Shown: one piece after another, positions 17,557-26,336 of the stretch
Layout: each line of letters begins with the position of its first letter
Position numbering within the stretch: the stretch's first letter is position 1
Assembly (NCBI RefSeq): GCF_023923225.1
Contig: NZ_CP099489.1
Location: 4,340,001 to 4,404,000 of the forward strand
DNA length: 64,000 bases
Reading direction: 5' to 3'
DNA from: Ornithinimicrobium faecis
GTDB lineage: Bacteria > Actinomycetota > Actinomycetes > Actinomycetales > Dermatophilaceae
Translations under genes and position numbers: made by a program
Notes under the pieces: generated by a model
The model's database searches: none
What the model saw: only the letters and a program-made list of their open reading frames with translations
Told to the model about the DNA's origin: nothing

Positions 17557-17724
17557 CAGCGGCTTCCTCCCTTCACGATGTGTCGAAGTAATCTGGAAGC
17601 ATCCCACAACGAGCCAACAGAGCCCTGCAAGCTGCTGTCCTCGGGCTGCGGGTGAGAGGTGCCGCCCCCGGCAAGCGCGACCGGCATGGCGTCCCGGTCT
17701 GCGCTCAGCCGCCCCGGTGTGGGC

Positions 17725-18414
17725 TCAGCCCGCCAGCCCGGTCTCGTAGGCCGTGATCACCATGTGCACCCGGTCGCGCAGGTGCAGCTTGTGCAGGATC
17801 CGGCCGATGTGCGTCTTGACCGTCGCCTCGGCCAGGAACAGCTCGGCGGCGATCTGGCTGTTGCTCAGCCCCCGCGCCACGGCGACCAGGACCTCGCGCT
17901 CGCGGTCGGTCAGCGGGGCCAACCGCTCCGCGGCACTCGCGGCAGCGACCTCCCCGTCCCCGCCCGGCAGGTGGTCGGCAAACTGGTCGAGCATCCGCCG
18001 GGTCGTGCTCGGGGCCAGCACGGCATCGCCCTCGTGCACGGCCCGGATCGCGGTGAGCAGCTCGGCGGGACCGGCGTCCTTGAGCAGGAACCCGGCGGCG
18101 CCGGCCTTGAGGGCGGCGAAGGCGTACTCGTCGAGGTCGAAGGTCGTCAGCACCAACACCTTGGGCCGCTCACCGACCTCAGAGAGTCGGCGGGTGGTCT
18201 CCACCCCGTCCATGCGCGGCATCCGGATGTCCATCAGGACCACGTCGGGGCGGACCTGCGGCACCGCGGCGAGGGCAGCCACCCCGTCCCCGGCCTCGCC
18301 GACGACCGTCATGTCCTGCTGGGCGTCCAGCACCATCCGGAACCCCGCCCGGACCAGCTCCTGGTCGTCGACCAGGAACAGGCGGATCGGTCCTCCGTCG
18401 GGGTGTTCACTCAC
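17725..18414 (-). CDS. LuxR-type response regulator (LiaR-like)
   Basis: A 229-residue NarL/FixJ-family response regulator. The receiver domain has LFLVDDQELVRAGFRM, phospho-acceptor Asp in PDVVLMDIRMPRMDG, LVLTTFDLDEYAF and KAGAAGFLLKDA. The C-terminal LuxR HTH is LTDREREVLVAVARGLSNSQ then AAELFLAEATVKTHIGRIL. GTG 18414 overlaps the kinase stop by 8 bases; an in-frame ATG at 18447 lies inside the kinase gene. It pairs with the histidine kinase directly upstream and probably controls transporter or envelope genes; the FtsX-type ABC transporter 4.2 kb downstream on the same strand is the natural candidate. Confidence 0.92.
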   Translation of the reverse strand: MSEHPDGGPIRLFLVDDQELVRAGFRMVLDAQQDMTVVGEAGDGVAALAAVPQVRPDVVLMDIRMPRMDGVETTRRLSEVGERPKVLVLTTFDLDEYAFAALKAGAAGFLLKDAGPAELLTAIRAVHEGDAVLAPSTTRRMLDQFADHLPGGDGEVAAASAAERLAPLTDREREVLVAVARGLSNSQIAAELFLAEATVKTHIGRILHKLHLRDRVHMVITAYETGLAG

Positions 18415-19705
18415 TGCTGACTCCTTCTGGTGTCCTGGACACTTCACCGCTGACGGTCACCGGAACGGACGCGACGACCTCGAACCCACCACCGGGCCGA
18501 GGTCCGGCGTGCAGGGTGCCGCCGAGGACCTCGACCCGCTCCCGCATCCCGATGATGCCGTTGCCGCGGCCGTCTGGCACGACCGCGGCCCCACCGTAGC
18601 CGTCATCGTCCAACTGCTGGGCCGGGGCGCCCACCCCGCGGCCGTCGTCGGTGACCCGGACCAACAGCACGGCGGGGGTGCGCAGGACGTCGACCCCGAC
18701 GCTCGCGTCGGGTCCGGCGTGCTTGAGCACGTTGGTCAGTGACTCCTGCACGACGCGGTATGCCGCGAGGTCCAGGTCGCGGGGCAGCTCACCGACGTCG
18801 CCGCGCACCGCCAGGCTTACCGGCACGCCGGAGTCACGGACTCGCTGCACGAGCTCCACGAGGTTGGCCAGGCCCTGGGCCGGCTCAAACTCCGCCGCGC
18901 TGCCGCTCTCGCGCAGCACCCCGACCAGGCGCCGGGTGTCGGTGAGCGCCTCCCGGGCCGTCGTGGCCAGCGTCTCCAGGGTCTGGGCCGCCCGCTCCAG
19001 GGCGGCCGAGTCAGCCGACCTCTGCTCCAGTGCCACGCGAGCGGCATACGCTCCGCCGTCGGCCTGCACGACCACGACCGACAGGGAGTGGGCGACGATG
19101 TCGTGCATCTCCCGGGCGATCGTGGCGCGTTCGCCCTGCGCGGCAAGCGCCGCCCGCTGTGCCTGATCGCGCGCGAGGGCCTCGTTCTGCTCACGCAGGC
19201 GGGCCACGACCGCTCGCCGGCGACGGACCACGTCGCCGAGCATCCACGCGGCGGCCACCGACATCCACATGAACAGGGTCGTCGGGATGAGCGAGACCAA
19301 CACCGAGGCATAGTCGGTGATGAAGGCGTTGTTGACCACCCAGTCGAGGGCCCCGAGCACCGAGCCCAGCAGACCAAACGCTCCCACCACCCAGGCATGC
19401 CACCGCTCGGCGGAATAGGCAACGGTCGCGTAGATGATCGCCAGCGCCGCGACGTTGGCGATCAGCGGTGTGTCGATGATGAGCACCTGCAGCAGGCACG
19501 CGGCGGCGATGACGACCGCGGCGCCGAACGGCTGGGTGCGGCGGAAGGCGAGGGGCAGCACCTGCAGCGTGGTCAGCAGCAGCGCCTCGCCCTGCGAGCC
19601 GGACAGGACGAGGAAGACCATCCAGGTCCCCACCGCCAGCGCCGAGTCCACGAGGAGCGGGGAGGAGGTGGCCCAGGTCCGGGCGCGCCTGATCATCTCC
19701 ATCAC
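18407..19705 (-). CDS. Sensor histidine kinase (HisKA_3)
   Basis: A 432-residue membrane kinase. Around five or six hydrophobic helices occupy residues 15-160 with little extracellular sequence, the pattern of intramembrane-sensing kinases. The dimerisation/phosphoacceptor motif is EMHDIVAHSLSVVVVQADGG (His near residue 210), and the ATPase domain has AAYRVVQESLTNVLKHA, VTDDGRGV and GNGIIGMRERVEVLGG. The start is GTG 19705, immediately followed by ATG, with the CGGCATAC box 6 bases upstream, suggesting a very short or absent leader. Cotranscribed with the response regulator. Confidence 0.92.
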   Translation of the reverse strand: MMEMIRRARTWATSSPLLVDSALAVGTWMVFLVLSGSQGEALLLTTLQVLPLAFRRTQPFGAAVVIAAACLLQVLIIDTPLIANVAALAIIYATVAYSAERWHAWVVGAFGLLGSVLGALDWVVNNAFITDYASVLVSLIPTTLFMWMSVAAAWMLGDVVRRRRAVVARLREQNEALARDQAQRAALAAQGERATIAREMHDIVAHSLSVVVVQADGGAYAARVALEQRSADSAALERAAQTLETLATTAREALTDTRRLVGVLRESGSAAEFEPAQGLANLVELVQRVRDSGVPVSLAVRGDVGELPRDLDLAAYRVVQESLTNVLKHAGPDASVGVDVLRTPAVLLVRVTDDGRGVGAPAQQLDDDGYGGAAVVPDGRGNGIIGMRERVEVLGGTLHAGPRPGGGFEVVASVPVTVSGEVSRTPEGVSSE

Positions 19706-19711
19706 CAGAGC

Positions 19712-19719
19712 GTATGCCG
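19712..19719 (-). promoter_or_regulatory. CGGCATAC box, leaderless-type promoter
   Basis: CGGCATAC on the minus strand, 6 bases before the GTG of the histidine kinase gene. CATACG fits a degenerate -10 hexamer and would put the transcript start at or next to the start codon. The same box precedes four other genes in this window. Confidence 0.45.
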
Positions 19720-19735
19720 AGTCTCCTGCGGTGGC

Positions 19736-19776
19736 GTCAGACCGCGGTCGCCCGTTGGGTGCGACCGCGGTCTGAC
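19736..19776 (-). terminator. Terminator of the BCCT transporter gene
   Basis: Perfect 16-base arms (19736-19751 and 19761-19776; GTCAGACCGCGGTCGC and its complement) around a 9-base loop, 20 bases after the transporter stop. There is no T-run on the minus strand. Confidence 0.75.
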
Positions 19777-19795
19777 GTCAATCAGGTCAGCGTTG

Positions 19796-21571
19796 TCACC
19801 TGTTCCGCTCAGACAGCTTCTTGAGGTGCCTGCCGACGTGCTTCTCGACGTTCTTCTCCACCGGCTCGCCGAAGTGCTCGTCGAAGTTCCCGGTCAGTTC
19901 CTCAGTCACCTCGGTGCTGACGTCGAGGGCCATTTCCTCCCTGGCCTGGCGCCGGGCAGCTCGCACCATCGCTGTGTGCTCACCACTCAGTGCCTTGTAG
20001 GTCGCCCAGCACATCGCCACCATGATGAGGCTGAACGGCAGGGCCGTGATGATGGCTCCGGTCTGCAGCGCGCCCAGCCCACCGGCGAGCAGCAGGCCGA
20101 TGGCCACCACGCCCTCGATCCCCGCCCACAGGACACGGCTCCATGTTGGGGGTTCCGGGTCTCCGCCGGAGGCCAGCATGTCGACCACCAGCGATCCGGA
20201 GTCGGAGGAGGTGATGAAGAAGATGGTCACCAGCACGATCGCGATCCCCGCCAACAGACCGCCGGCAGGAAGTCCCTCGACCAAGTCGAAGAGCACCTGT
20301 TCCGCGGCCAGCGCCGGGTTGCCGTCCTCGTCGGTGCCAACCAGACCACCCTCACCGAAGATCTCGCGGTAGAAGGCACTGCCGCCCAGCACCGAGAACC
20401 ACAGGAAGGTCACCGTGGTCGGCACCAGGAGCACGCCGGCCACGAACTCGCGCACCGTGCGTCCCCGGGAGATCCGGGCGATGAACACCCCGACGAAGGG
20501 TGCCCAGGAGATCCACCAGCCCCAGTAGAACGTGGTCCACGCCCCCTGCCAGACCTGGCCGGCCTCACCGCTGAAGGCGTTGGTGCTGAAGGTCATGGGC
20601 AGCACGTTCTGGAAGTAGACACCGATGCTCTGGATCCACTCGCGCAGCAGGAACAGGGTGGGTCCGAGGAGCAGGAGCGCCAGGAGGAAGACGGCGGCGA
20701 GCACCAGGTTGGTGTTGGACAGCCACCGGATGCCGCGGCCCACACCGCTGACCACGGACGCGGTTGCCAGGACGGTGATGACCACGATGGCCCCGACGAG
20801 CAGTGAATCGCTCACCTCGTCGAAGAGGCCTAGGTGGACCAGCCCTGAGGAGATCTGCTGGACTCCGAGTCCCAGCGAAGTCGCGATCCCGGCCACGGTG
20901 CCGACGACGGCGATGGTGTCGATGACGTCACCGACCCAGCCGCGGACCCGGTCTCCGAAGATCGGCTCCAGCGCCCACCGGATGGAGGCCGGGCGGCCCT
21001 TGCGGTGGATGGCATAGGCCAGGGCCAGCCCCACGACGACATAGATGGCCCAGGCGTGGAATCCCCAGTGCAGGAAGACCTGGGCCATCGCCTTCTGGGC
21101 CAGTTCGGGACCCTCCCCTGTCATGCCGGGCTTGATGTCGGTCGCGAAGAAGGTCAGCGGCTCGGCAGCACCCCAGAACACCAGGCCGATACCCATCCCG
21201 GCCGCGAAGAGCATGGAGAACCAGGAGAAGATCCCGAACTCGGGCTCCTCCTCGTCCTGGCCCAGCTTGATGTCACCGAAGCGGCTCAGGCCCATCCACA
21301 GTGCGAACGCGACGAAGACGGCGACCACCACGACGTAGTACCAGCCGAAGCCGCCGACGATGTTGTCCTGGATCGCCCCCAGCGCCTTGTCGGAGGCTTC
21401 TGGGAATCCGATGGTGAACACGCAGGCGATCGCCAGCACGATGAGCGACGGCCAGAACACACCGGGGTGGATCCCGCCCGGCCCCTTGTTCATGATCAGG
21501 TCCTCGTCCGTCCGCTCCGCAGGCTGCGAACCGGATGGATTCTGGTTGGTGGGGGTTGGGGTGGCGCTCAC
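19796..21571 (-). CDS. BCCT-family betaine/choline transporter
   Basis: A 591-residue secondary transporter with about 12 membrane helices, for uptake of glycine betaine, choline or related trimethylammonium compounds. Family hallmarks include AAGMGIGLVFWGAAEPLTFF, HWGFHAWAIYVVVGLALAY, the tryptophan-rich FYWGWWISWAPFVGVFIARI and DSGSLVVDMLASGG. The C-terminal cytoplasmic tail of about 60 residues is charged (TEELTGNFDEHFGEPVEKNV), as in osmoregulated BetP-type carriers. The start is GTG 21571 with AAGGAG upstream. It is flanked by a strong terminator, so it is probably a single-gene unit. Osmotic regulation is inferred from the family. Confidence 0.92.
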   Translation of the reverse strand: MSATPTPTNQNPSGSQPAERTDEDLIMNKGPGGIHPGVFWPSLIVLAIACVFTIGFPEASDKALGAIQDNIVGGFGWYYVVVVAVFVAFALWMGLSRFGDIKLGQDEEEPEFGIFSWFSMLFAAGMGIGLVFWGAAEPLTFFATDIKPGMTGEGPELAQKAMAQVFLHWGFHAWAIYVVVGLALAYAIHRKGRPASIRWALEPIFGDRVRGWVGDVIDTIAVVGTVAGIATSLGLGVQQISSGLVHLGLFDEVSDSLLVGAIVVITVLATASVVSGVGRGIRWLSNTNLVLAAVFLLALLLLGPTLFLLREWIQSIGVYFQNVLPMTFSTNAFSGEAGQVWQGAWTTFYWGWWISWAPFVGVFIARISRGRTVREFVAGVLLVPTTVTFLWFSVLGGSAFYREIFGEGGLVGTDEDGNPALAAEQVLFDLVEGLPAGGLLAGIAIVLVTIFFITSSDSGSLVVDMLASGGDPEPPTWSRVLWAGIEGVVAIGLLLAGGLGALQTGAIITALPFSLIMVAMCWATYKALSGEHTAMVRAARRQAREEMALDVSTEVTEELTGNFDEHFGEPVEKNVEKHVGRHLKKLSERNR

Positions 21572-21707
21572 CGATCAGGCTCCTTACAGGTGTCAGACAA
21601 CTCTCAGGCGCGTTGTTCAGGATGACAGGTTCGGCACCAATCGCAAGTGGCCAGGGCTTCGGCCTGCTTGCGGACCCGTGTCGGTGCGACCCGTGACAAT
21701 GGTGGCT

Positions 21708-22898
21708 ATGGCCCTGCGGACAGTGACCGATGCCGAGCGACGTCAACGCGTCGGGAGGCGGCACGCGCTGGCTCCGGAGCATCGGGTCGGCACCCCCGAC
21801 CAGGTCACCACGGCGATGACGGTGCTGCATGCGACAGAGGCCTCATCGGTCTATCTCTCGGTGGCGGCCCGTGCCCCGGAGGCAACCGTCGCGGACCTTG
21901 ACCGTGCCCTCTATGACGACCGGTCACTGGTCAAACAACTCGCGATGCGGCGGACCCTGTTCGTCTTCCCCCGCGACCTGCTGCCCGCAGCCTGGGGCAG
22001 TGCATCAGCCCGGGTGGCCGACACCGAGCGTCGCAAGATTGCCCGCAACGTCGTGGACGACGGATGGGCCACCGACGGCGAGGCGTGGTTGGTCGAGGTG
22101 GGTCGTCAGGTCGTGGAACTGCTGTCAGCTCGGGGCACCCTGTCGGCCAAGGAGATCCGGGAGGCGCTGCCGATGCTCGACGGCAAGGTGGCGGTGTCGG
22201 CAAGCAGCCCGTGGGGCGGTCCGGTGCCCATCGCGCCGCGCGTGCTGACGCTGCTGGGGGCCTCCGGGCTCATCGTCCGCGGCGCCAACGCCGGTCACTG
22301 GCGCGTCAACCGTCCGGCCTGGACGCTGATGACCGAGTGGCTGGGTGAGTCACCGACGCCGATGGACCCGGCAGACGGGTATGCCGAGCTGGTGCGCCGA
22401 TGGTTGCGCACGTTCGGGCCGGGGACGGAGGCCGACCTGGTCTGGTGGTTGGGCTCGACAAAGTCTGCGGTGCGGCGGGCGCTGGCCGACGTTGCCGCGG
22501 TCGAGGTCCGCCTCGAGGGTGGCGGCACCGGCTGGCTGCTCCCGGACGATCTCGAGCCCGAGCCCGAGGTGGCCCCGTGGGCATCGCTGCTGCCCACGCT
22601 CGACCCGACCACCATGGGCTGGCGCGAGCGGGACTTCTATCTCGACCCAACCCACACGCCCTATCTGTTCGACAGCAACGGCAACGGCGGCACGACGATC
22701 TGGTGGGACGGACGCATCGTCGGCTGCTGGGTCCAGGACCCCGACGGCGTGGTCGTGCCGGTGCTGCGCGAGGACCTCGGCAGCGACGGGGACGCAGCCG
22801 TTGCCAGCGAGGTCGACCGGTTGACGGCCTGGCTCGACGGTGTGGTGATCAGCAGCGTCTATGCCTCGGCCCAGATGAAGCAGGCCAGGTTGCCCTGA
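21708..22898 (+). CDS. AlkZ/YcaQ-like winged-helix protein (HTH_42)
   Basis: A 396-residue protein of the HTH_42 superfamily (PF06224), which includes the DNA glycosylases AlkZ and YcaQ that remove bulky or crosslinked bases. N-terminal GTPDQVTTAMTVLHATEASS, then VYLSVAARAP, MRRTLFVFPRDLLPAAWGS, GTLSAKEIREALP, and a C-terminal beta domain (LPTLDPTTMGWRERDFYL). At the place where glycosylases carry a Q-x-Q or Q-x-D catalytic motif this protein reads HAT, so activity may be altered or absent. The start is uncertain between ATG 21708 and ATG 21699; neither has a clear ribosome site. Confidence 0.75.
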   Translation: MALRTVTDAERRQRVGRRHALAPEHRVGTPDQVTTAMTVLHATEASSVYLSVAARAPEATVADLDRALYDDRSLVKQLAMRRTLFVFPRDLLPAAWGSASARVADTERRKIARNVVDDGWATDGEAWLVEVGRQVVELLSARGTLSAKEIREALPMLDGKVAVSASSPWGGPVPIAPRVLTLLGASGLIVRGANAGHWRVNRPAWTLMTEWLGESPTPMDPADGYAELVRRWLRTFGPGTEADLVWWLGSTKSAVRRALADVAAVEVRLEGGGTGWLLPDDLEPEPEVAPWASLLPTLDPTTMGWRERDFYLDPTHTPYLFDSNGNGGTTIWWDGRIVGCWVQDPDGVVVPVLREDLGSDGDAAVASEVDRLTAWLDGVVISSVYASAQMKQARLP

Positions 22899-22922
22899 TC
22901 GTTGCCGGTGAACCGGGGTGGG

Positions 22923-23576
22923 TCACCACGATCGCTCGTCGGGCGCCTCATGGTCGTCGTAGGGCGGAGGCTCTGGGTAGGTCGGGAGCTCCGGCTCGGC
23001 CCACCAGTCACCGGGGTAGGCCAGATAACGACTCTCCCGCCGGAAGTCCTCGAGCCAGGCCGCAGAGTCGCGGGACACATAGTCCGCGAGTTGGTGCCCC
23101 AGACCGCGTGACTCGATCTCGCGGGACAGCTCGTGCCGCAGGTCCTGGACCAATGGGTCCACGCCCAGCCTGATCGCCAGCCCGGCGACGGCCAGGAGCT
23201 GCTCGTCGAACAGGCCGGCGATGCCCTTGCGCACCTGGGGTGCCGGGAGGTGGTTGATGATCGGCCGCGGAGGTGGAGTGGCTGCGAGGTGGTGCTCCCA
23301 GTCGTAGTCGGCGTCCTCGGTCAGCAGCGCGTGCAGGTGCGGGACCACCCGATCCTCCGGTGACCCCCGCTCCTCCAGGGGCAGGAGACGCTTGGCGCGC
23401 AGGACCACGGCGCCCTCACTGCGCTCCAGCGTGGTCGCGAGCTCGGCGAGCGAGTCGCCCGCTCGGCACCGCGCCACGAGGACCTGATGATCCTGCGTGG
23501 TCCAGGGCTGACCGCTGCGTCCAGGCGGCGGTGGTGGTTGCTGGCTCAACTCTGGGTGCAGGTGGTGGATCGTCAC
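22923..23576 (-). CDS. Hypothetical protein with HTH-like N-terminus
   Basis: A 217-residue protein, not assigned to a named family. Residues 24-62 (WTTQDHQVLVARCRAGDSLA then ELATTLERSEGAVVLRAKRL) look like a Myb/SANT- or sigma-region-4-like helix-turn-helix, suggesting DNA binding. The rest is helical and ends in a proline-, tyrosine- and acid-rich tail (PELPTYPEPPPYDDHEAPDE). The start is GTG 23576. It lies downstream of hutI on the same strand with 91 bases between them, and converges with the AlkZ-like gene. Cytoplasmic, no signal peptide. Confidence 0.65.
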   Translation of the reverse strand: MTIHHLHPELSQQPPPPPGRSGQPWTTQDHQVLVARCRAGDSLAELATTLERSEGAVVLRAKRLLPLEERGSPEDRVVPHLHALLTEDADYDWEHHLAATPPPRPIINHLPAPQVRKGIAGLFDEQLLAVAGLAIRLGVDPLVQDLRHELSREIESRGLGHQLADYVSRDSAAWLEDFRRESRYLAYPGDWWAEPELPTYPEPPPYDDHEAPDERSW

Positions 23577-23609
23577 GCGACGACTGTGCCGGACGACGCC
23601 GTCCCCGCG

Positions 23610-23625
23610 CAGAAGTTGTCCACAG
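23610..23625. other. Isolated DnaA-box-like sequence
   Basis: CAGAAGTTGTCCACAG, containing the actinobacterial DnaA-box nonamer TTGTCCACA at 23616-23624. The identical 16 bases recur at 35796-35811. It sits between hutI and the downstream unknown gene. Confidence 0.45.
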
Positions 23626-23667
23626 GCGGCCCGAACCAGGCTGCCCCGAGCCAGGCTGTCCCGAGCC

Positions 23668-24855
23668 TCAGACCTGCAGGGTCTTCACGATGGGCACACC
23701 CACCCGGTAGGGGATGTGCAGGTAACTCGGTGCCCCCACCACGGCGAGGTCCCCGCGGTTGCCGACCCGCACGGAGCCGATGTCGGTGCGGCGCAGGGAG
23801 CGTGCCGCGGTGACGGTCGCCGCCCGCAGCGCCTCGGCCGGGGTCATCCCCATCTCGCGGACGGCGAGGGCAATCATCAGCGGCATGGAGGAGGAGTTGC
23901 AGGTGCCTGGGTTGCAGTCGGTCGCGATCGCGATGTTGACGCCGGCGTCGATCAGCGCCCGCCCGTCGGGATAGGGCGAGCGCGTCGAGAACTCCACGCC
24001 GGGCAGCAGGGTGGCGACGGTGTCCGAGCCGGAGAGCGCGGCGATGTCGTCGTCGGACAGGAACGTGCAGTGGTCCACGCTCGCGGCACCGAGCTCGACG
24101 GCGAGCTGGGCTCCAGGACCCGGGCCCAGCTGGTTGCCGTGGACCCGCAGTCCCAGCCCGGCGTCGCGGCCAGCCAGCAGGATGGTGCGTGCCTCGTCGC
24201 CGGTGAAGGCGTGCGGGCTGTTCGGCTCGCAGAAGACGTCGACCCACTTGGCATAGGGCGCTGCGGCGGCGAGCATCTCCCCTGCGACGAGGTCGACATA
24301 GGCAGCTCGGTCATCCCGGGCCTCCGGTGGCACCACGTGGCCGCCGAGGAAGGTCGTCTCCTCCGTCACCTCACGGGCCAGCCGCAGCGCGCGAGCCTCC
24401 TGCTCGACGTCCAGGCCATACCCGCTCTTGATCTCCACGGTCGTTGTGCCCTGCGAGCGCATCTCATCGACGCGTGCCGTGATCAGGGCACGCAACTCGG
24501 CGTCGGAGGCCTCCCGGGTGGCGGCCATGGTGACCGCGATGCCACCGCCGTCATAGGGCTGGCCCGTCATCCGGGCTGCGAACTCCGCCGAGCGGTCCCC
24601 CGCATAGACCAGGTGGGAGTGGCTGTCCACGAAACCGGGCAGCACCGCCTGGCCGCCCAGGTCGAAGGACCAGTCGGCGGCCGGTGCGTCAGCCGCTGCG
24701 CCGACCCACTGCACGCTGGTCGGGGCATCCTCAAACTCGGCTCCGACCACGACGGCCGCGTCCCGCAGGATGCCCAGCCCATCGCTCTGATCGGCCCCCT
24801 CGAGGGTGTCGTCGCAGGTGACCAGTTCGCTGATGCCGGTGATGAGGATCGCCAT
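23668..24855 (-). CDS. hutI: Imidazolonepropionase
   Basis: Third enzyme of histidine degradation: hydrolyses 4-imidazolone-5-propionate to N-formimidoyl-glutamate. About 395 residues, amidohydrolase fold. Metal-binding [10 protein letters not shown] near residue 78, then [60 protein letters not shown] and [18 protein letters not shown], all matching HutI. ATG 24855 is preferred; an in-frame ATG at 24873 adds six residues. It is the last gene of a minus-strand block M20-kinase-hutF-hutI. The gap of 77 bases to hutF has no obvious terminator, so cotranscription is likely. Confidence 0.93.
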   Translation of the reverse strand: MAILITGISELVTCDDTLEGADQSDGLGILRDAAVVVGAEFEDAPTSVQWVGAAADAPAADWSFDLGGQAVLPGFVDSHSHLVYAGDRSAEFAARMTGQPYDGGGIAVTMAATREASDAELRALITARVDEMRSQGTTTVEIKSGYGLDVEQEARALRLAREVTEETTFLGGHVVPPEARDDRAAYVDLVAGEMLAAAAPYAKWVDVFCEPNSPHAFTGDEARTILLAGRDAGLGLRVHGNQLGPGPGAQLAVELGAASVDHCTFLSDDDIAALSGSDTVATLLPGVEFSTRSPYPDGRALIDAGVNIAIATDCNPGTCNSSSMPLMIALAVREMGMTPAEALRAATVTAARSLRRTDIGSVRVGNRGDLAVVGAPSYLHIPYRVGVPIVKTLQV

Positions 24856-24932
24856 GTCGTCAGTCTCCCGCACTCGGTCCAGGCGTCAAGACCCGCCCAG
24901 CATCTCGAGGCCCAATCCTCTCGGTGCCGGCC

Positions 24933-26336
24933 TCAGTCCCGCCACAGCGGCTCGACGGCCGCCGCCAGTTGAGCACCGAGCCGGCGCTGGTCCTCCAACC
25001 GGTGCCGTCCCTCCCGGACGATCACCTCGCCGTCCACCACGACGGTGTCGACATCGGCAGCCGTCGCTGCGAGCAGCACCTGGGCCGGGTCGGACCCGGC
25101 GGTTCGAGGTGTGTCCAGCAGCACCGCGACCAGGTCGGCCCGCAGGCCGACCTCGAGGCGCCCGGCGTCGGGCCACCCGATCGTGTCGTGGGCCGTGGCC
25201 GCCGCCAACAACTGCTCGGCGGTGAACCGGCCTCGCTGCAGGGTGTCCAGACGTTCGTGCATCTCCAGGGCCCGGGCCTCCTCGAGCAGGTCGATGACAG
25301 CGTGCTGGTCGGAGCCGAGCGAGAGCCTGGCCCCGGCGTCGAGCAGAGCTCGGGCGGGGCCGATGCCGTCGGCCAGGTCGCGCTCCGTGGTCGGGCAGAA
25401 GCAGGCGGTCGAGTGCGTGTCGGCCAGCAGAGAGATGTCCTGCTCGGTCAGGTGGGTGGCGTGCACGGCCGAGAACTGCGGGCCAAGCACCCCTTCTGCG
25501 GCCAGCAGCCCGGTCGGGGTCAGGCCGTGGGCCGCCAGGGCGGCCTCGTTCTCGGCCGGTTGCTCCGAGACATGGGCGTGCAGCGGCGCCGGACCACCGG
25601 GCCGGGACCGCGTGAACTCTGCGACCCGGGCGAGGGCCTGACGCGGCACACCGCGCACCGAGTGGATCGCGGCCCCGACGCACAGGTGCGCGGGGCCACC
25701 GGCGGTGTGGTCGGTCAGCAGCTCGACACGGCGTGCCCAGCCGTCGACGTCACCGTCGCCGAAGCGCACCTGCGGGCCGGCCAACTCGCTGTGTCCGTCC
25801 GCGGTCAGCCCACCGGCCAGATAGCAGGTGTCGAGCAGCGTCAGCCGCACCCCGGCCTCGCGAGCTGCCTCCACGAGCGCGAGCCCCATCGCGTTGGGGT
25901 CGTCGTAGGGCGTGCCGTCCTGGCCGTGGTGCAGATAGTGGAACTCCCCCACGGCTGTCACGCCGGCCAGGGCCATCTCGGCATAGGTCGCTCGGGCGAG
26001 CTGCAGATAGCTGTCGGGGTCGAGCCGGTTGGCCACGGCATACATCCCCTCCCGCCACGTCCAGAAGGTGCCGCCGCCGTGGTGGGTGCGTCCGCGCAGC
26101 GCGCGATGGAAGGCGTGGCTGTGGCAGTTGGCCAGCCCGGGGAGCACGACGCCGGGCAGTCGCTCGGCCCCGTCGGCCGCCGCCTGCGCCGCCGGGACAC
26201 CGGGGGTGATCGCGACGAAGCGTCCGCCGTCGACGTCGAACAGCACGTCGCGGGCCGGGCCGTCCGGCAGCAGCGCCCAGTCCGCGTGCCACGTGCGCTC
26301 CCCCTGGATCGAACCGCGTCCGTTGTGCTCAGACAT
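24933..26336 (-). CDS. hutF: Formimidoylglutamate deiminase
   Basis: Converts N-formimidoyl-L-glutamate to N-formyl-L-glutamate and ammonia, the deiminase branch of histidine degradation. 467 residues, amidohydrolase fold: metal site NCHSHAFHRALRGRTH near residue 70, FWTWREGMYAVANRL, AVGEFHYLHHGQDGTPYDDP, CVGAAIHSVRGVP, HAHVSEQPAENEAAL, and LSLGSDQHAVIDLLEEARAL. ATG 26336 overlaps the stop of the upstream kinase gene by 8 bases, so the genes are coupled. The product must be deformylated by HutG, which is not seen in the window; see the M20 hydrolase. Confidence 0.93.
   Translation of the reverse strand: MSEHNGRGSIQGERTWHADWALLPDGPARDVLFDVDGGRFVAITPGVPAAQAAADGAERLPGVVLPGLANCHSHAFHRALRGRTHHGGGTFWTWREGMYAVANRLDPDSYLQLARATYAEMALAGVTAVGEFHYLHHGQDGTPYDDPNAMGLALVEAAREAGVRLTLLDTCYLAGGLTADGHSELAGPQVRFGDGDVDGWARRVELLTDHTAGGPAHLCVGAAIHSVRGVPRQALARVAEFTRSRPGGPAPLHAHVSEQPAENEAALAAHGLTPTGLLAAEGVLGPQFSAVHATHLTEQDISLLADTHSTACFCPTTERDLADGIGPARALLDAGARLSLGSDQHAVIDLLEEARALEMHERLDTLQRGRFTAEQLLAAATAHDTIGWPDAGRLEVGLRADLVAVLLDTPRTAGSDPAQVLLAATAADVDTVVVDGEVIVREGRHRLEDQRRLGAQLAAAVEPLWRD

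Noticed and set aside
19088..20806. Long open frame of 572 codons on the plus strand
   Set aside because: It is antisense to the histidine kinase and BCCT genes, has a His/Gln/Arg-rich composition typical of GC-rich shadow frames, and shows no family motifs.
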